Of a DNA stretch of 64,000 nt, positions 46,206 through 59,190 are shown one piece after another. Source of the stretch: Burhinus oedicnemus (lineage: Eukaryota; Chordata; Aves; Charadriiformes; Burhinidae); contig VFFE01009205.1 of assembly GCA_008921705.1 (NCBI GenBank), positions 1,086,431 to 1,150,430 on the forward strand. Direction: 5' to 3'. The position numbers and the translations under genes were made by a program. How positions within the stretch are numbered: the first letter of the stretch is position 1; each line of letters begins with the position of its first letter. Below the pieces are notes generated by a model. That model was not told the DNA's origin. It did not search any database and saw only the letters and a list, made by a program, of their open reading frames with translations.

Positions 46206-48859
46206 CTAGAAAAAGCAGGCTTAGCAGAGGTTTTCTGTTAGAAGACAACCTAAATTTGATAGTTTCTGAAAGCAGTCGCTGTCACTGTGTGGGATGCCGT
46301 ATGTTACTGGGTGTGATTTTTGCTAGTTTTTTTCTTGCATGTCAGAGTACTTGTTTGAAACCGTCCCATTCAGTTATTCACTCTGGTGCATCTTAAGGTC
46401 TGTAGCCATCATTTCTCAATTAAGGTGCATATTTAAGTTGGTAGTTATACTTGAAATTTGAGACAGCTCAGAATAGTGTTGATTGAGCAACATAGGTCTA
46501 GTGCTCCACATTAATGGAATGGTTTAAACATTTTCTGAAAAAAGTCTCTAGGGTTGTTAGCTTTGAAGATTTTTTTAAAGAGGTATTTATAAATACGTGT
46601 ATAAAAGCACGTACATATCAATTTTACTCCAAGGCCAGTGCCTTTTGTTTTCATTTGCTATTGTTAAAGCTCTGAATGTAGCTCGTCTACATTCATCCCA
46701 ACGAACTTTTAGCAGCTCAGCTCAGGTGGTGGCAGTGGCGCAGCCACAGCAGCGCAGAGCTCAGCGCAGGCTCCTTATCCGCGTCGCAGCCAGACGTTGC
46801 AGCCTGCCTTCAGCTCTGCGCTGCCTTGTGCCCTTACCGGTATCATTGAGGGTTTAAAGCTAGCTTGAGTATATCTGCTGTCCCTTTCCATAATCTCTGC
46901 TGTACGGACGCTTTTAAACAATCTTGTTTTTAATATGGAGAAAGGTACTCGGTGTGTGTGACTAAGAACGGTATATTTTTGACCCTGTACATTATGGCAC
47001 TAACGCTTACTTCCCTTAGCACCACCTTTATGCACGTTATTTAACAAAGTCTTAGTTCACTTAATTTGTTAAGTAGATTTTGAAAAAAATAATCTTCCTT
47101 ATTTTATTGTAGAAAGCTTCTAGTTAGACCAGGCTCATCCTTTGGGGTAGGTTTTTGATTATCTAGTGTGGGCAGCTCACTAGTCTTACTTAAAATTATA
47201 TACTTCAAATAGGCACATTCAAAATAATGCTTTACAGACATGATTAAATGTTAAAATATCTTTTTTCATAAATTAAATACAGGTCCGTGGAAATTTTACT
47301 CACATTTCTATTGTTCTTAGTACAATTTCTGACTGACTGACTTCATCAGTGGTTTCTGACAAACATTAAATAAAGAATAACACCAAATTCCTAAATGTGT
47401 CACACAACTGTTGCTGAAAATGAACTTTTTTGTTATTATGGAACACGTTCTGCTTTCATTTGTGTTTTTGTTAAACTCAAATGATATCTCTTCAATTTTA
47501 ATTTATTGATATGCTAAAAAAGCATTTATTTGTCTGTTTCCCCTATCACGAAGACAAAAAGCTTACCGGTGCAAGACCGTAGTAGCCCGTTATCTTAAGT
47601 TTCATGCTCTGTAAGCAATAGAACACAAGTGTGTGCTTGCTAAATAGCTTCAAAATGACAGTTTACAAGCATCAGGTTAAGTAATCAAAATGTTATAGTG
47701 TACATTTGCTACAAATGTAAATATATCAAGTATCTTTGTGTTGTTTGCAATTCCAGTAACCTAAGGCCATCTTCCGTGGATATTACTGTCTGAACATTTT
47801 GAGTAAAGCTATAATGATATTTATTTTTGTTTTATGTGTTGAACAACAGTCTTAAAACTAATTCTGGTGAATTAAGAGTTGTATTTCTGGGGAACTAACT
47901 ACTACTACTTGACTGCTGTTGTAAAACTTTATTAGGCAATACATCTAACCTCAAATTGGAAATTTGTGTTGGAACCAGTTTAGGAAATCATTATAGCTCT
48001 GTTGTTAATTTTATATTTGTCTAATAAAACACAGCAGGAACTACATGACATGCGCTAAGGCAACTGATGCTAGCTGCAAGACGTGTTTTTAACTACTGTT
48101 GTCTACCTCGTACAGACACAGGATAGGAGAAAACTAAACAGAATTTAGCAATAGAGGTTACTTTTTTTTGCTAGCAAATTGCTGTTCTATACTTTATTGC
48201 TCGTTCTAGGGGAAGGTCAATGTTAGTATTACCAAATACATATTTGTATATACATATATATTTGTAAAGAAAAATATGTATCCACCATGATGTTAAAGAT
48301 ACAGATGGGGCGAGAATATGATGTTGTTTTCCAGGGAACTTCATTAAGTTCCTAATGGTGTTACCTGGCCAGATGACTATTCTGTCTTGTTTTGGGGAAT
48401 GAGCATGTTATAAATGGGATAAAGGAAGATTGGCTAATGTGAATGCCATTAAAGAAACAGAAATGACAGTATCTGAAGTGAGAGGAGAACTTGAAGGCTG
48501 AATATCATCAAATTGAGCGGGCCAGAGAAGCCCCATGCCTAAATATAGAATGAACGTGTACATCATATTGCAGATCTGGTAACATAGATTTCTTAGCTAT
48601 ATCACATGGAGAGAGGACTAGTATAAATACAGAATACAAAATATAGTATCAGTATTTAAAAATATAGGAGAAGAGTAGAAGAAATTTGAGAAATCACAGG
48701 TTTTTGAGTCAGATTTCAGTAGTAAACCAGTTTAAAAAAAGTTGGAAAGGAAGTGTAATTAAAGCTATTGCATTAAATGCAAACTAGGCTAGTGTGAGTT
48801 TATCTGTGGCAGACAGTGCCAACCTAAGGTAACTGATTTTTCTCTTTCCTTTTGTACAC
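46206..48859. other. No gene recognised
   Basis: AT-rich, unique-looking apart from the CpG-dense patch at 46725-46845. No recognisable exon or repeat family. Confidence 0.5.
46725..46845. other. CpG-dense short patch
   Basis: Around eight or nine CpG sites fall within about 120 bases (GTGGCGCAGCC, CAGCGCAGAG, CAGCGCAGG, CCGCGTCGCAG, AGACGTT, CTGCGCTG, ACCGGT), flanked by AT-rich DNA. It contains repeated CAGCGCAG units. It could be a regulatory element or a remnant of an unmethylated site, and no gene is attached to it. Confidence 0.35.
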
Positions 48860-49010
48860 AAAGACAATGTAGTAGATCTGATCTGTCTGCAATTCAGTAA
48901 AGCATGGTATGTTGTCCCTTGAGAAGCATGGAGTTAAACTGGTAAGGATGAGAAATGGTACAGGCTCTGTAAGGTGGGCAAAGAATACGTTGATGACAGG
49001 GACAGAGAAC
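48860..49010 (+). mobile_element. Ancient CR1-type LINE fragment, reverse-transcriptase region
   Basis: The segment AAAGACAATGTAGTAGATCT, followed by GATCTGTCTGCAATTCAGTA and AAGCAT, matches the CR1 reverse-transcriptase stretch that encodes a VDLIYLDFSKAFD-type motif. Here the Asp-Phe is degraded (VDLICLQFSKA). GTTAAACTGG and AGGTGGGCAAAGAA downstream fit the next part of that reading frame. The copy is decayed, with indels and no usable frame. Confidence 0.6.
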
Positions 49011-49470
49011 ACTACTCCGCTCCAGTACCAGAGATCTCCAGCCATATGATGACCGGGATGGGAAGAGTAACACTGTGCAGGGCCTATTGGCCCTGTGCTG
49101 CACATACAAATTGTCAATATTGACTACTTTTGCCCTTTTCTTTAGCATGGTGTCTAGTCCCATTCAGTTAGAATAATGAACCATGATTTTTTTCTTTTAT
49201 GGGTGTTAAATACAAAAAAAGACGTACTATACATTTATTGACCTCTGGTTATGTATGGCTTATCCTGAGCCATATCTTTATCGCTTCTTGTCCAGATTGT
49301 TGTCACTCTCATTTTAATAGCCTTCTGGCAGCTTGTAGCGTGAGTGTTGGTTGGCTGCCATATTGATCACAAGAAAGAAAATTTACATTCGCATATTCAC
49401 GGTTTGCTGCCTGCTTTCTTTGCATTACCACTTTGTGCATGCTCAGCACTTCTAAATACCAGGGCCGTCT
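49011..49470. other. No gene recognised
   Basis: Unique-looking sequence. Part of it may extend the decayed CR1 fragment, but I cannot align it by eye. Confidence 0.45.
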
Positions 49471-49495
49471 TCATTCACTCATTCATTCATTCATT
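49471..49495. repeat. (TCAT)n tetranucleotide microsatellite
   Basis: Five to six TCAT/ATTC units with one TCAC interruption. Confidence 0.85.
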
Positions 49496-50680
49496 TGTTC
49501 TTACGGATCTAGAAGTGTAAGTTAAGGTACAAAGCCCTAGCCATGCTGGATACAGTCTTTATAGAACCTTGGTCCATTTGAAATGACTAACTTTGGCCCA
49601 AATGAATGAATGCATAAGCTTGTCAGTAGAAGAAACGTGGACTCTATTCTCACTTTAGCCCTTCTGGGGTCAGTAGGCAGTATTAACAGGGCTTGTTTAA
49701 TTTATGTTACTTATTAGAAGGCTTTCTTTTCCTTGTTGCTATTTAGAAAATGGAGACATCAGCACTCAATTAAGAGTGTTGGAAAGAATGCTCCATAAAA
49801 ATTTCAGCTGTTTTTGAGATTTTGACTAATTTGGTTTTCATTTGTTCAGATTTAATTCTATTTTTAAAAAGCTTGGTCTTTACAGAAAAAGGAAGGGAGG
49901 AGGGAGAAGTGTACATTGACATACTAAGTGAAAAACCTCAAGAAAAATTACAGTAAATTAAAATTTATTTCCCAAGGGATAGAACATATTTCAGTGGGAT
50001 GAAGGAAGAAACTAATAGACTTTCTACGAACAGCCATTTTTATTTAAAGAATAAGCTTTCAGGCAAATATAATTCTGCGGCCTCCTGAGGATAGCCTTTT
50101 TTTCTTGTTAGGAATAATACCAATTAAAAAGTGAACAATTAAAAGCACTGAAAGTTTGTCAGTGTACGTTTTCCATGGAGCTGTGCTTTCTATCATGCTG
50201 TTGCTTGTTTAACATGCTTTGTGCTGCTAGTATAGTCTGTGCTTCCAGTCTGCAGACAGTAATTAGTTAACGCTGCCAAACATAAATGAATTGTGTCTGC
50301 TAATCTAAAGTACTTGCTAACAAATCAAACCTTTTGGGGGTATTTTACAATCTTTAAAGGATGCAATTTGACATTTTGGTCTCTTCTCACCTGTTGCTTT
50401 CTCCCGGAGTATCTCTCCTGGAGGAGGTGAAGGGGTTTTTGTTTTAACTCCACATAATACCAGTAATCTTGCACAGCACACTCAGACTAACAGCACAACT
50501 GAGAAGACAGTGCTGCAGTGCATGTGTGGAAGTGAGCAGACGAGTGAAGAGAAGAACTTAAAACAGCTTTGCTGCCAAAGAAGATGTAGAATGAAATGAT
50601 ACCCTAAGGAAAAGGCAGGGTTTGCAGGGAGGAGTAATCACAGACTGGGTAGAAATTGGTTTTCTTGGTCATTGCAATTT
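49496..50680. other. No gene recognised
   Basis: Unique-looking AT-rich sequence leading up to the CR1 insertion. Confidence 0.5.
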
Positions 50681-50940
50681 CACAGAATCACCAGGGTTGG
50701 AAGGGACCTCTGGAGATCATCTAGTCCAACCCCCCTGCCAGAGCAGGGTCACCTAGAGCAGGCTGCACAGGATGGCATCCAGGTGGATTTGGAATGTCTC
50801 CAGAGTCGGAGACTCCACCACCTCTCTGGGCAGCCTGTTCCAGTGCTCTGCCACCCTCAAAGTAAAGAAGTTCCTCTTCATGTTTAGATGGAACTTTCTG
50901 TGTTCAAGTTTGAGCCCGTTATCTCTTGTCCTATCACTGT
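50681..50940 (-). mobile_element. CR1 LINE, 3'-end fragment, best preserved
   Basis: Read on plus, it starts CACAGAATCACCAGGGTTGG and continues AAGGGACCTCTGGAGATCAT, CTAGTCCAACCCCCCTGCC, AGAGCAGGGTCACCTAGAGC, CATCCAGGTGGATTTGGAAT and CTCTGGGCAGCCTGTTCCAG, ending near CTTGTCCTATCACTG. This is the reverse complement of an avian CR1 3' end of typical truncated length. It is the least diverged of the CR1 pieces here. The frames across it (50672-50887, 50772-50981) are antisense to the element. Confidence 0.97.
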
Positions 50941-53900
50941 TTCCCGCATCTCAACTTCTACTAACTCACACTTTTGCATAGGTGCTAACTGTCTGTCCTC
51001 AGCTCTGTTCTGCACGGACAGGCTGATACCTCGTCCCCTTTAGCCTCTTTTCCTGCTCCACAGGTTGTAGTTACTTTTGATGCCTCAAATTTTTTGAGTC
51101 GATAACAACAATGCAGATATTAGATGAGCAGTCCTTAATCTACCCTAATGTCCATGTCTGTTGGATTTCTTGGACCTAATAAAGGATTCTCTGCTTGAAA
51201 ATTTGTCCCCCTTTTGAACAGGATACTTTGTTTTCATAAAGGATGCTATTTCTTCCTTTAAGTCTCTATCACTACCATTCTCATCAGGCATCAAGTCCCT
51301 GATGAGGGTATGGATGTTAACAGCCATCCTACTTTCTAAAAGACTTTGAACCCACAAAATCTACAAACCCAGATTTTATTAAAAAAACCACCCAAACAAC
51401 TAATATCTTGCTTGTTTTATTGAGGAGCAATAGACACTTCAGTTCGTTATTTTCCGATGGAAGAAGCTAAGAAACTGTGATGTTCTGGAGATGTCTCCTA
51501 GCTCTTAAGGGTGGGCAATAGCTCATAGAAGCTTGTATTCTTTGTCGTATGAAACCAGATCCCTTTTGAAATACTCATTAAAATAATGACCTCATGGATT
51601 ACTTCACAGTTCTATTCTTTATCTGCCTCATTATATATTCCTTTAAATGTATGTAGGTATATTTTTCTAGCTTGAAGAAATGTGACCGTGCACCACGAGA
51701 GTTTCATTTGGGGTACAGGTAATTATAGGAAATCTACCTTGGTATTTAATTCTTATGTTTATAGTTCCTTCCATTTTTAAAGGCAAAGCTACTTGATCTG
51801 ATTTACGATGGCAGTGTGGCGTTGTGGAGGAAAAAAAAAAAAAGACATTTTTGTTTGTCCTAACCACATTGTTCTCAAGTCCTTGAAAATTTCAGTTACA
51901 TTGAACATTGAGGGTACCATCATTTTTCACAGATCTCCTTGAAAATCCATTTCTTGCACACAAAAAACTATGATTTCACAATGTTACATGTTTAGAAAGT
52001 TGAATGAAAATACTCTGTAGCTAATCTTGACAGTTCTAACTTGGAGAAAAGCCAGCACCCCAGAACAATGCATAGCTAGTGCATTTGTAATATGATCCAG
52101 AAATCAATATACATGACCAGATTTTCCAGTCCACCGCACTTATTTTGCGAACCCGTCAGAGGTCTGGATGGGAGCATTCCCCATGTCAAGGAGACTCTCT
52201 GATGGCCAGAAGCTGGTGAACATGGTATAGCTGCCTCGTATGCCTGTCACCTTTTCCCCTCACTGGGGAATGAGGGAAGGCATCAAAAGCGTGCCGGTGC
52301 TAAGAAAGGCTGGAAGGGTGGATCTGTCTTGCATTGCCCCGGATGCTCTCCATGTCTGTGCTTTACTGTGCAGGTGATGCTAGTAGCAGAAATTAAAATG
52401 TGTGTCTGTTAGCTTGAACTTCTGAAGAGATAACCAATGCTGCACGCACATTCTTTTCACCAACAGGAACAGAAATATCTGTAAGTCATGACTGCTCTTC
52501 CCTAAGTGATGCTGAGATGGTGCCTTTCCAAGGCATGTGGGTAGGGACAGAGCAATTAATTCCCTCAGTACGGCTTCTCTAACTCGCTGTGGAGTGCAGT
52601 GCAGAGGAGCTCACACTAGTTTTAACCTGCGCTGCTCTCAGCAGAGCCTATTAACTCACGTGCACCCCTGGTCTGAGGTGGCACACTGCTTTTGGTTCCA
52701 AGAGAGGAAAAGCTCTTGTGCCTTGTTTAACTGGAGATGTGCCCTATGGGAAGGGGTAGCGGAGAAGCAGTCCCTGTATTGAGAGGATTCGTTGAAAGCT
52801 TGATTTCCTCAGAAAGCTTCATGTGGCTGTTGCTAGCATTCTTCCGTGCTGGGAATAATCCATGTGGATTTTTGCTTCCACGTTGCTTTTCAAAGCTGCC
52901 ACTTTTTGGCAGTAAAATCTGCTGACTTTTCTGAACATCTAGCAGCCCAACTGGAAAACCAGAGAGGTGGCTATTGTGAATTTGGGTAACGTTGGATTTG
53001 CCGTACTCATGCAGGTCAAGCGCTCACATGGACTGTGACGACCCTTCCAGACTGACCAGCGCTGGCAAGTCTGAAGTGTCCCTGTAGTGCTGGTAGCCCT
53101 CCTTGCTAATACCTGAAAGTATTGGGAGACGTTCTGTTGAAGCTGGAGCTTTTGTGTAAGAGACGATATTTTACAGAATGACTACAAGTTTGGGAAAAGC
53201 ACTCTTGCAGAATTTAGCTCTGCTTTTTTCATTTGCTTGTCTAGACAGCCAGGGTACTTTGCTCTGGACTGCACAGTTTTGATGGATTTTAATCCCCAAG
53301 CTATTTTTGATTCCTGGTCACATTTATGACATATACAGTCTTAGCTTTTTTTTCTCCTTCAAGATGCATGCATCCATAGACTTGAATGGGTGTAGGAAAG
53401 ATAAATGGCTAAGGGAAAACTAAATTAGTCTGAATGCTCTTAGAGCAGGAGCAAGGAGACTGTATAAAGGCAGACTGTGTGACAGAGATAAAAACTAAAT
53501 GAAAATTAAGGCTCAAGAGGAGGCCTGGCTGATAGGGGGGAAAGAAAGTCCAAATATTTTTAGATAATACCCAAAAGATGAAATGTAAAAAATGCTCCAT
53601 TAAATCCCATTTCCCCCTTACTTTGATATTTTAATTTCCCATTTCACTTTCTTTTATAATTTCCTTCTACCATTCCAATGATACTCACTCTCTAGTGAAA
53701 ACCTACTGTTGCAAATCATTTTCCTGAAGACCCATCCTTTAGCCCAGTAGTATTTGGTGTCTAGCCTTTTAGATTTTGATACATATCAGAATACAGAGCT
53801 GACAGAAGGGTTCACTTTGCTTTGTAAGTTTGTGGGCAGTTGAAAACAGTGAGAGGTATGTATTCTTTAGAAATATAATGGCAAAACTGGGATGTACAAA

Positions 53901-54032
53901 ATACAGACATGCTTTACACCATCATGTGGAACTTAGGTATCTCTACGAACAGCTCCACTTGTTTATTTTCATTTTGTTGCAAGTTTCTTATATGTAATGA
54001 TAATTTGTCCACTCAGATTTATGTTATTGCAG
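50941..54032. other. No gene recognised; poly(A)13 at 51831-51843
   Basis: Unique-looking sequence with a short A-run at 51831-51843. No recognised exon or repeat family. Confidence 0.5.
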
Positions 54033-54108
54033 GCCTCAGTCCAGCAAAGCACTTTAAGCACTCGATTAACTTTAAGCACATAAGTAGTCCCATTGCTGGA
54101 TTGGGGCC
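54033..54108. repeat. Short palindromic repeat relic (MITE-like)
   Basis: The ends GGCCTCAGTCCAGC and GCTGGATTGGGGCC are inverted repeats with two mismatches. Between them are AAAGCACTTTAAGCACTCGA, TTAACTTTAAGCACATAAG and TAGTCCCATT. I recall similar palindromic AAGCACTTAAGCACGTGCTTA repeats dispersed in sauropsid genomes, but I cannot give a library name. Related relics lie at 61595 and 63050. Confidence 0.6.
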
Positions 54109-57100
54109 ATAATAAAGGAAAAGAATGTTTCAGGAGAAATTGCGCTTTTGGGGGGTTTGTTTTTTGTTTTGTTTAAAGTGTCAACAGCACAGTTTATTTA
54201 GCTGCCTTTTAGACAGTAATCTTATTAGCAAAATTGGCAGGATTAAGAGGCTATTAAACAAAATCTGTGTGTTTTCACATCAGTTAAAATCTGTACTGTA
54301 TTCCCTTGGAATAAAACAATTCTGTTGTGCAATAACCGGATTTTAATGTAACCAAGTCACTTAAGATTGCATTAAAATACATTTATTAAATTACTTGGCT
54401 GCTTTAGACTGGTGGGTTGGAAGTTAGAAATGCAGAGAGGCTCTTCTGACTTTGAAAGGCTAATTTGTAGGATTTCTTGCAGTTTTTCTTCATCAATCAA
54501 ACTACATTTGTTTACCAAGCAACATGTAGTCAGTGTTAATTTTATGGATGTTCTGCTGAGTCCAGAATGAAGCCATCTGTCCCCAAAGGTGGCCAGGGTA
54601 AGCAGTTTGTCCATCATGTTGGTGTACTCCAGCCAATGAATGACATTAAAATTTGGTTGCTTTCATTTCTGATTGCAGGCAGGAAACCCACCACAGCAGT
54701 TCTCTCCCTCTACTTTCTGCCTCTTATCACTTTCAGATACACATTTTTCCCATGAAAAAGCTAGTAATCAACAAAACTTATTTTATTTGTATGTGGAAAC
54801 CTCAGTGCTCTTACAGAAAAAAACTTTGTTAAAACCAAGAAATTAAAAGCTGGCAGCTAAACAGAACAGACATCAGAGCTTAAGAAAAGTAAAAATTGTC
54901 TGCCTCTGTCCCCTTAAAGATAAACAAAAAGAAATATCCCCAGGGAAGAAACAGTGTCTCTAATTATGTCATTTACTTATTTGATAGAAAGGTTTCTGGT
55001 ACTAATAGAATAAATAACCTGTTTGCTCAGAATTCAGTCATGAACGAAAAATACCAGTATCTCCAGTTTCTGCATATTAACATTTCTGGCAGTGATTTCT
55101 TTTCAAGTTTGTTAAAATTAAAATACAAAGCTTTATAGATAGGTGCTGCTATGTTTGTATTACAGATTCATTTACTTTGACAACTGATATGTGTGTAATA
55201 GTGGTAGAATGGCTTCAGTACTCGGACCTGCTTCTTCAATATAAGCAGGTGACTCCTAATATTTATTGATGGTTTAGCAGGATGGTTTGATGGAAAAAGT
55301 AGTTTCTCAAGTCTTCTGAAGTTTTTTATTGAGTGCTTTGATCTTTGTTCTGCAGCTGTAGAAACAACATTGCCTACAATCTGTAGGTGTTCTCTGCGCT
55401 TTTTCAACTAATTGTTTTGTGCATCTGACAAGATGCAAATTTACCCAGATCTGTCTACAAAGAGACTTCCCTCCTGCTTGGGCTTTTTTGTAAAGAGTCA
55501 AACAATGTTATTTTTACCCACTTCTAAAAATTGATTCTGAGCATGTCTTTTGACATGCCTGCTTGCCTTCCCCACTCCCAGATGTCACCAGCTCCCTGCC
55601 TGTGTTACAACATCCATCCTGGCTGGCACGCAGGACTGAACTGGGAAGGAGGAGAACAGCTTGAGATGGAAAACAGCATTCCAAAGTGGGGAAGTCTTCT
55701 GTCTGTACAGCGGACACTGAGTGTCACATACTGATTATCCACTTCTTACACAGTGATTTACATGCTGATGGGCAGAGCCTGTAATTACACAGGCATACTC
55801 TACACTTTAAACTAGACAGCCCGGGTGTTACTAGCAGAGTAGCTGCAGTGGCCTGGAAGCTGGGGAAATATGAAGGTGGTCAATTTGAGGTGAGTTCTCC
55901 GTTACGATAACTCTTATCTGAGCTAGCTAATTTTAAAAAGTGCCAACATGTCCATACTAGACAATGCAATTGCTGAGTGTTGAAATAACCAAAACTAAGG
56001 ACATCGGATGCTTCTTCCTCGCATACAGACTCGAGAAGTGAATAGCTTCTCAGCCTTCTCAAGTACCATTTTACCTTTTTATAAGCTGCTCCTCATGCCC
56101 TAGTAGCTTTATACAACTCTCTTATTTGTGAGGAGAATGTTTCTGAAGCCACAGGAGAATCAGAATTTCTCATCATTTGTACATCCAAATTTAATTTAAT
56201 TGTGTTTCTCAGGGTTTTTTGAAGGTGTTGGATCCTTTTCAGTAATCCTTTCACCTAACACAGCTAAGTTTCCACTTGAATTTGATGTGAAAAATGCTTG
56301 AATAAGGAGTACTGTGAAGACTCAGTTCTCATCCTTCTATGTCATTAGTAGTTATTAACTTGATTTCCAAAAGTGCTGAGCACCTAAAGCTCTTAGGAGA
56401 GATTAGCGCAGGAACTGCTGATACTAAATTCCTCCTCTGGAGACCACACACTACCTCAAAGTCATTGAGAGGGGCTGGGGGTAAGGAAAGCCACTTCCAC
56501 ACTACGCTCCCCTTCCAAACTGCTCAGTGGCACGAGGAAGAGAGATACAAGGTCTGTCAGCAGACCAGGTGTGATTTCCTGCATATTGGGGAATCTGCAA
56601 AGGGGATGTCACTCAGGCAAGGTGACTGCTATCACTGAGGGTGTTGCATGCTCCTGTGCACACCGTTTGGAGCTTGGTGACTTCTCATCTGGTATTCATG
56701 GTAGATCATAGCAGAGCACGGTACTTAGGGATTAGGTTGCATCTGTTCCTTAAAAATAGGAATACAAAACCCTGATGTGACACTGAAGGGAAACATCCCA
56801 GAATATAGAAAGTTTTCAAATGTGTAGCATTTGCTATTGGTACATTCTTCATTAAATATAAATTTTAAAACTACTGGGTTTGGATGCTTAATAATGGCTA
56901 TTGCTACTTATAGCCTGTAGCCTGCAAAAGATTCATAACCCTTTTCTGAAGGCTTGGTGATATTGCAAGACTGGTGGTACTGGTGGAATCCTGGCCCTGG
57001 TGAAATGAATGAACAAAACTCAGGCTGGCTTCATTTAGATCACAAAATTCACCTTGAATTCAGCAGTGGCAGAAGTTTAGTGTATATCATGGGCTAGCTA

Positions 57101-59035
57101 AAATAAAAAAACCAACCTATTTTACTTTATTCAGCTTTCGAAGTCTGTGCTCAATTTCCCTGCCTTTTTGTTGCTTGCTGTCATTGTTATATATTTAGCT
57201 AGTAATAAATTGGACCCGTAAGTACCTACACCCCAAATTAAGTTCATTTCCCAATGATTTTCATATAACTTTCATCAGAAATGAAATTTTCAGAAGCTTG
57301 TTATAATGTAAAATACGTTCACATAGATAAGCATGACCATATGTACTCATACGTACGTCTGTGCATATATATGCATAAAAGTATATAACGAATCTAGATA
57401 TTAATTTTGTTTCTTAGAAAAGAATGTCACAATATATTCAAGATGCAGTAATGTATTACTTTTCTTATTGCTTTAAAAAGCCTTGAATTCTTGTAGAAAA
57501 TGGTTTAGTGGGTCAAACACCCCCTTTCCTCTCATTTATCAGCCTTTTGATCTTGTGTCAGTTCTAAATGTTGGCACGCTTAGGCCATAACAGTGTGCTG
57601 CAAGATCACAAAAAGGCGTAGTTATATCTTTAAAAACTTACGGGCATCCTGGTGCTACATCCCAGCATAGCTTAGCAGATGTGGTATTGAGTTCCCCTAA
57701 GTCTTCACTACCCCTTTGTCTATTATTTTTTTTATAGTTTTGTTCTGCATTCCTTCCACTCAACCTCAAGTAGATGGAAGCCTGGTAGTTTATTACTTAC
57801 ATATGTCTGTACCCTTTTACCTCAGCAGGGAAAGACAAAATACTGAGGAGGACTGTAGGTTTGGGATGGTCAACTAATCCTTCCCCACCTTGAACTAATC
57901 GCCAGGCTGATGTGTTATTGTGCTGAGCTCTGTTCTTCAGTGCATTGCCAGTGGGGTTTCAATTTGTAGAAGCATAAACAGATACTAAAGTAAAAAGAAT
58001 GGGGCAGTGATTTGTTAGCAGAGTTCAGATCAAATTATCACAGTGGTCCCCTGCTGACAGTCCTAACAATTACCTCCTTTTTCTTGGTCTCTCAAATGTT
58101 TTCTGTTTCATTTATGTCTTGGTAAATAATGTGTTTCTCACTGTGTTTTATTTATTTACCTACAAAACGGAAAGGAATTGAACCTTCAGCTCTCATTCAA
58201 ATATCTGAATTTCTATATATTTTGTCCTAACTTAGATGCGTTAGTAAGTTGGGCGTTTTTTTCTTTTTTTAAAAAAATAAGTATCTCAGCAAGGTAACTG
58301 AAAATGGTTTCAGCTCTCTACTGCATACCTGCTTTTATAAAATTTTCTACCTCTTTCGTAGCTTTAATCATGACAATGCAGATCTTACTGAAATTTAAAA
58401 ACTTTTGAGAAGAGCAGCTGCTAAATAGGAAATGAATAGAATTTTGTGTACATTAAGCCAATATGAAGAGTTTAAAGCCTTTGAGTTCTATTTTGAAATA
58501 AAATTGGGTGTGTGTCAGTAGATATTATTCCCATTTTGTGGAATATAGTCAGTTGACGTTCTGTACAAGTTGTCTAGAATTAACTTCAACATTTGTTTCC
58601 ACTCTTTTTCTTCCCTTCGTTATTTTCAACTCTTGACTTTCACTCTTGCATAGTTACATTTGTCTGCTTCTTACAATTCTAGTGGGACTGATTTATCATC
58701 ATTTGCTAACATATCTGTCTCAAAATCCGAGCCTTGATCAGCTTATATTTTATAACTTACATCTGTTCTATGTTTAACCTTTTGTAATGCTGTTTCTCAA
58801 AAATATTATCTAGTATAACAAAAGGATCATGTTAGTCTAAGCGTTCTGTTAAACCCAAAGAAAGAAAATCCTACATACCTGTCTATTTTGCCATATTTTT
58901 ATTACTGTTTCATAGTCTCTTTTTCATTAAATATGTAAATCTGTCACACTTAACTTTTTCCTGTGGTTGCTGCTGAACTATAAACTACATCTTCCTGTTC
59001 TTTCTCTACCCCTTTTTTTTCCCCCGCAATTACAG
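54109..59035. other. No gene recognised; T/G tract at 54146-54175
   Basis: A small T/G tract with G6 lies at 54146-54175. The rest is AT-rich and unique-looking, with a very pyrimidine-rich stretch at its right end leading to the acceptor-like site at 59035. No protein frame recognised. Confidence 0.5.
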
Positions 59036-59190
59036 CTGCTTGTGCTTCACAGCATCCCTACCGGCAACATCACTGCTCTGGCCTATTTGCAGGATCCAGC
59101 TGTGGCTTCCGATAAAGTAAACGTGATGACTAAAAGTACTCCCATAGTGGGCTGCAGGGGACAGCAGAAAGCTTCTTGGTTTTGAATAAA
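59036..59190 (+). other. Terminal-exon-like window with polyadenylation signal
   Basis: A strong acceptor-like site (TTTTTTTTCCCCCGCAATTACAG) ends at 59035. A 49-codon frame opens directly after it and ends at TGA (59183-59185). It includes LLVLHSIPTGNITALAYLQ, DPAVASDKVNVM and TKSTPIVGC. An AATAAA hexamer overlaps the stop (59185-59190), and a GT-rich TCTGTCTGTGACT follows about 15 to 25 bases later, as in a polyadenylation site. I do not recognise the peptide. This is the best-supported exon-like window here, but no upstream exon is established. Confidence 0.2.

Noticed and set aside
45640..46248. A 202-codon minus-strand frame that could be taken as a gene
   Set aside because: The first codon is TTG, no ATG occurs in its first third, and no family is recognised. 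Kept only as an open-frame observation.
50672..50981. Two plus-strand frames at 50.7-51.0 kb
   Set aside because: They are antisense to the CR1 3' end, which is non-coding.
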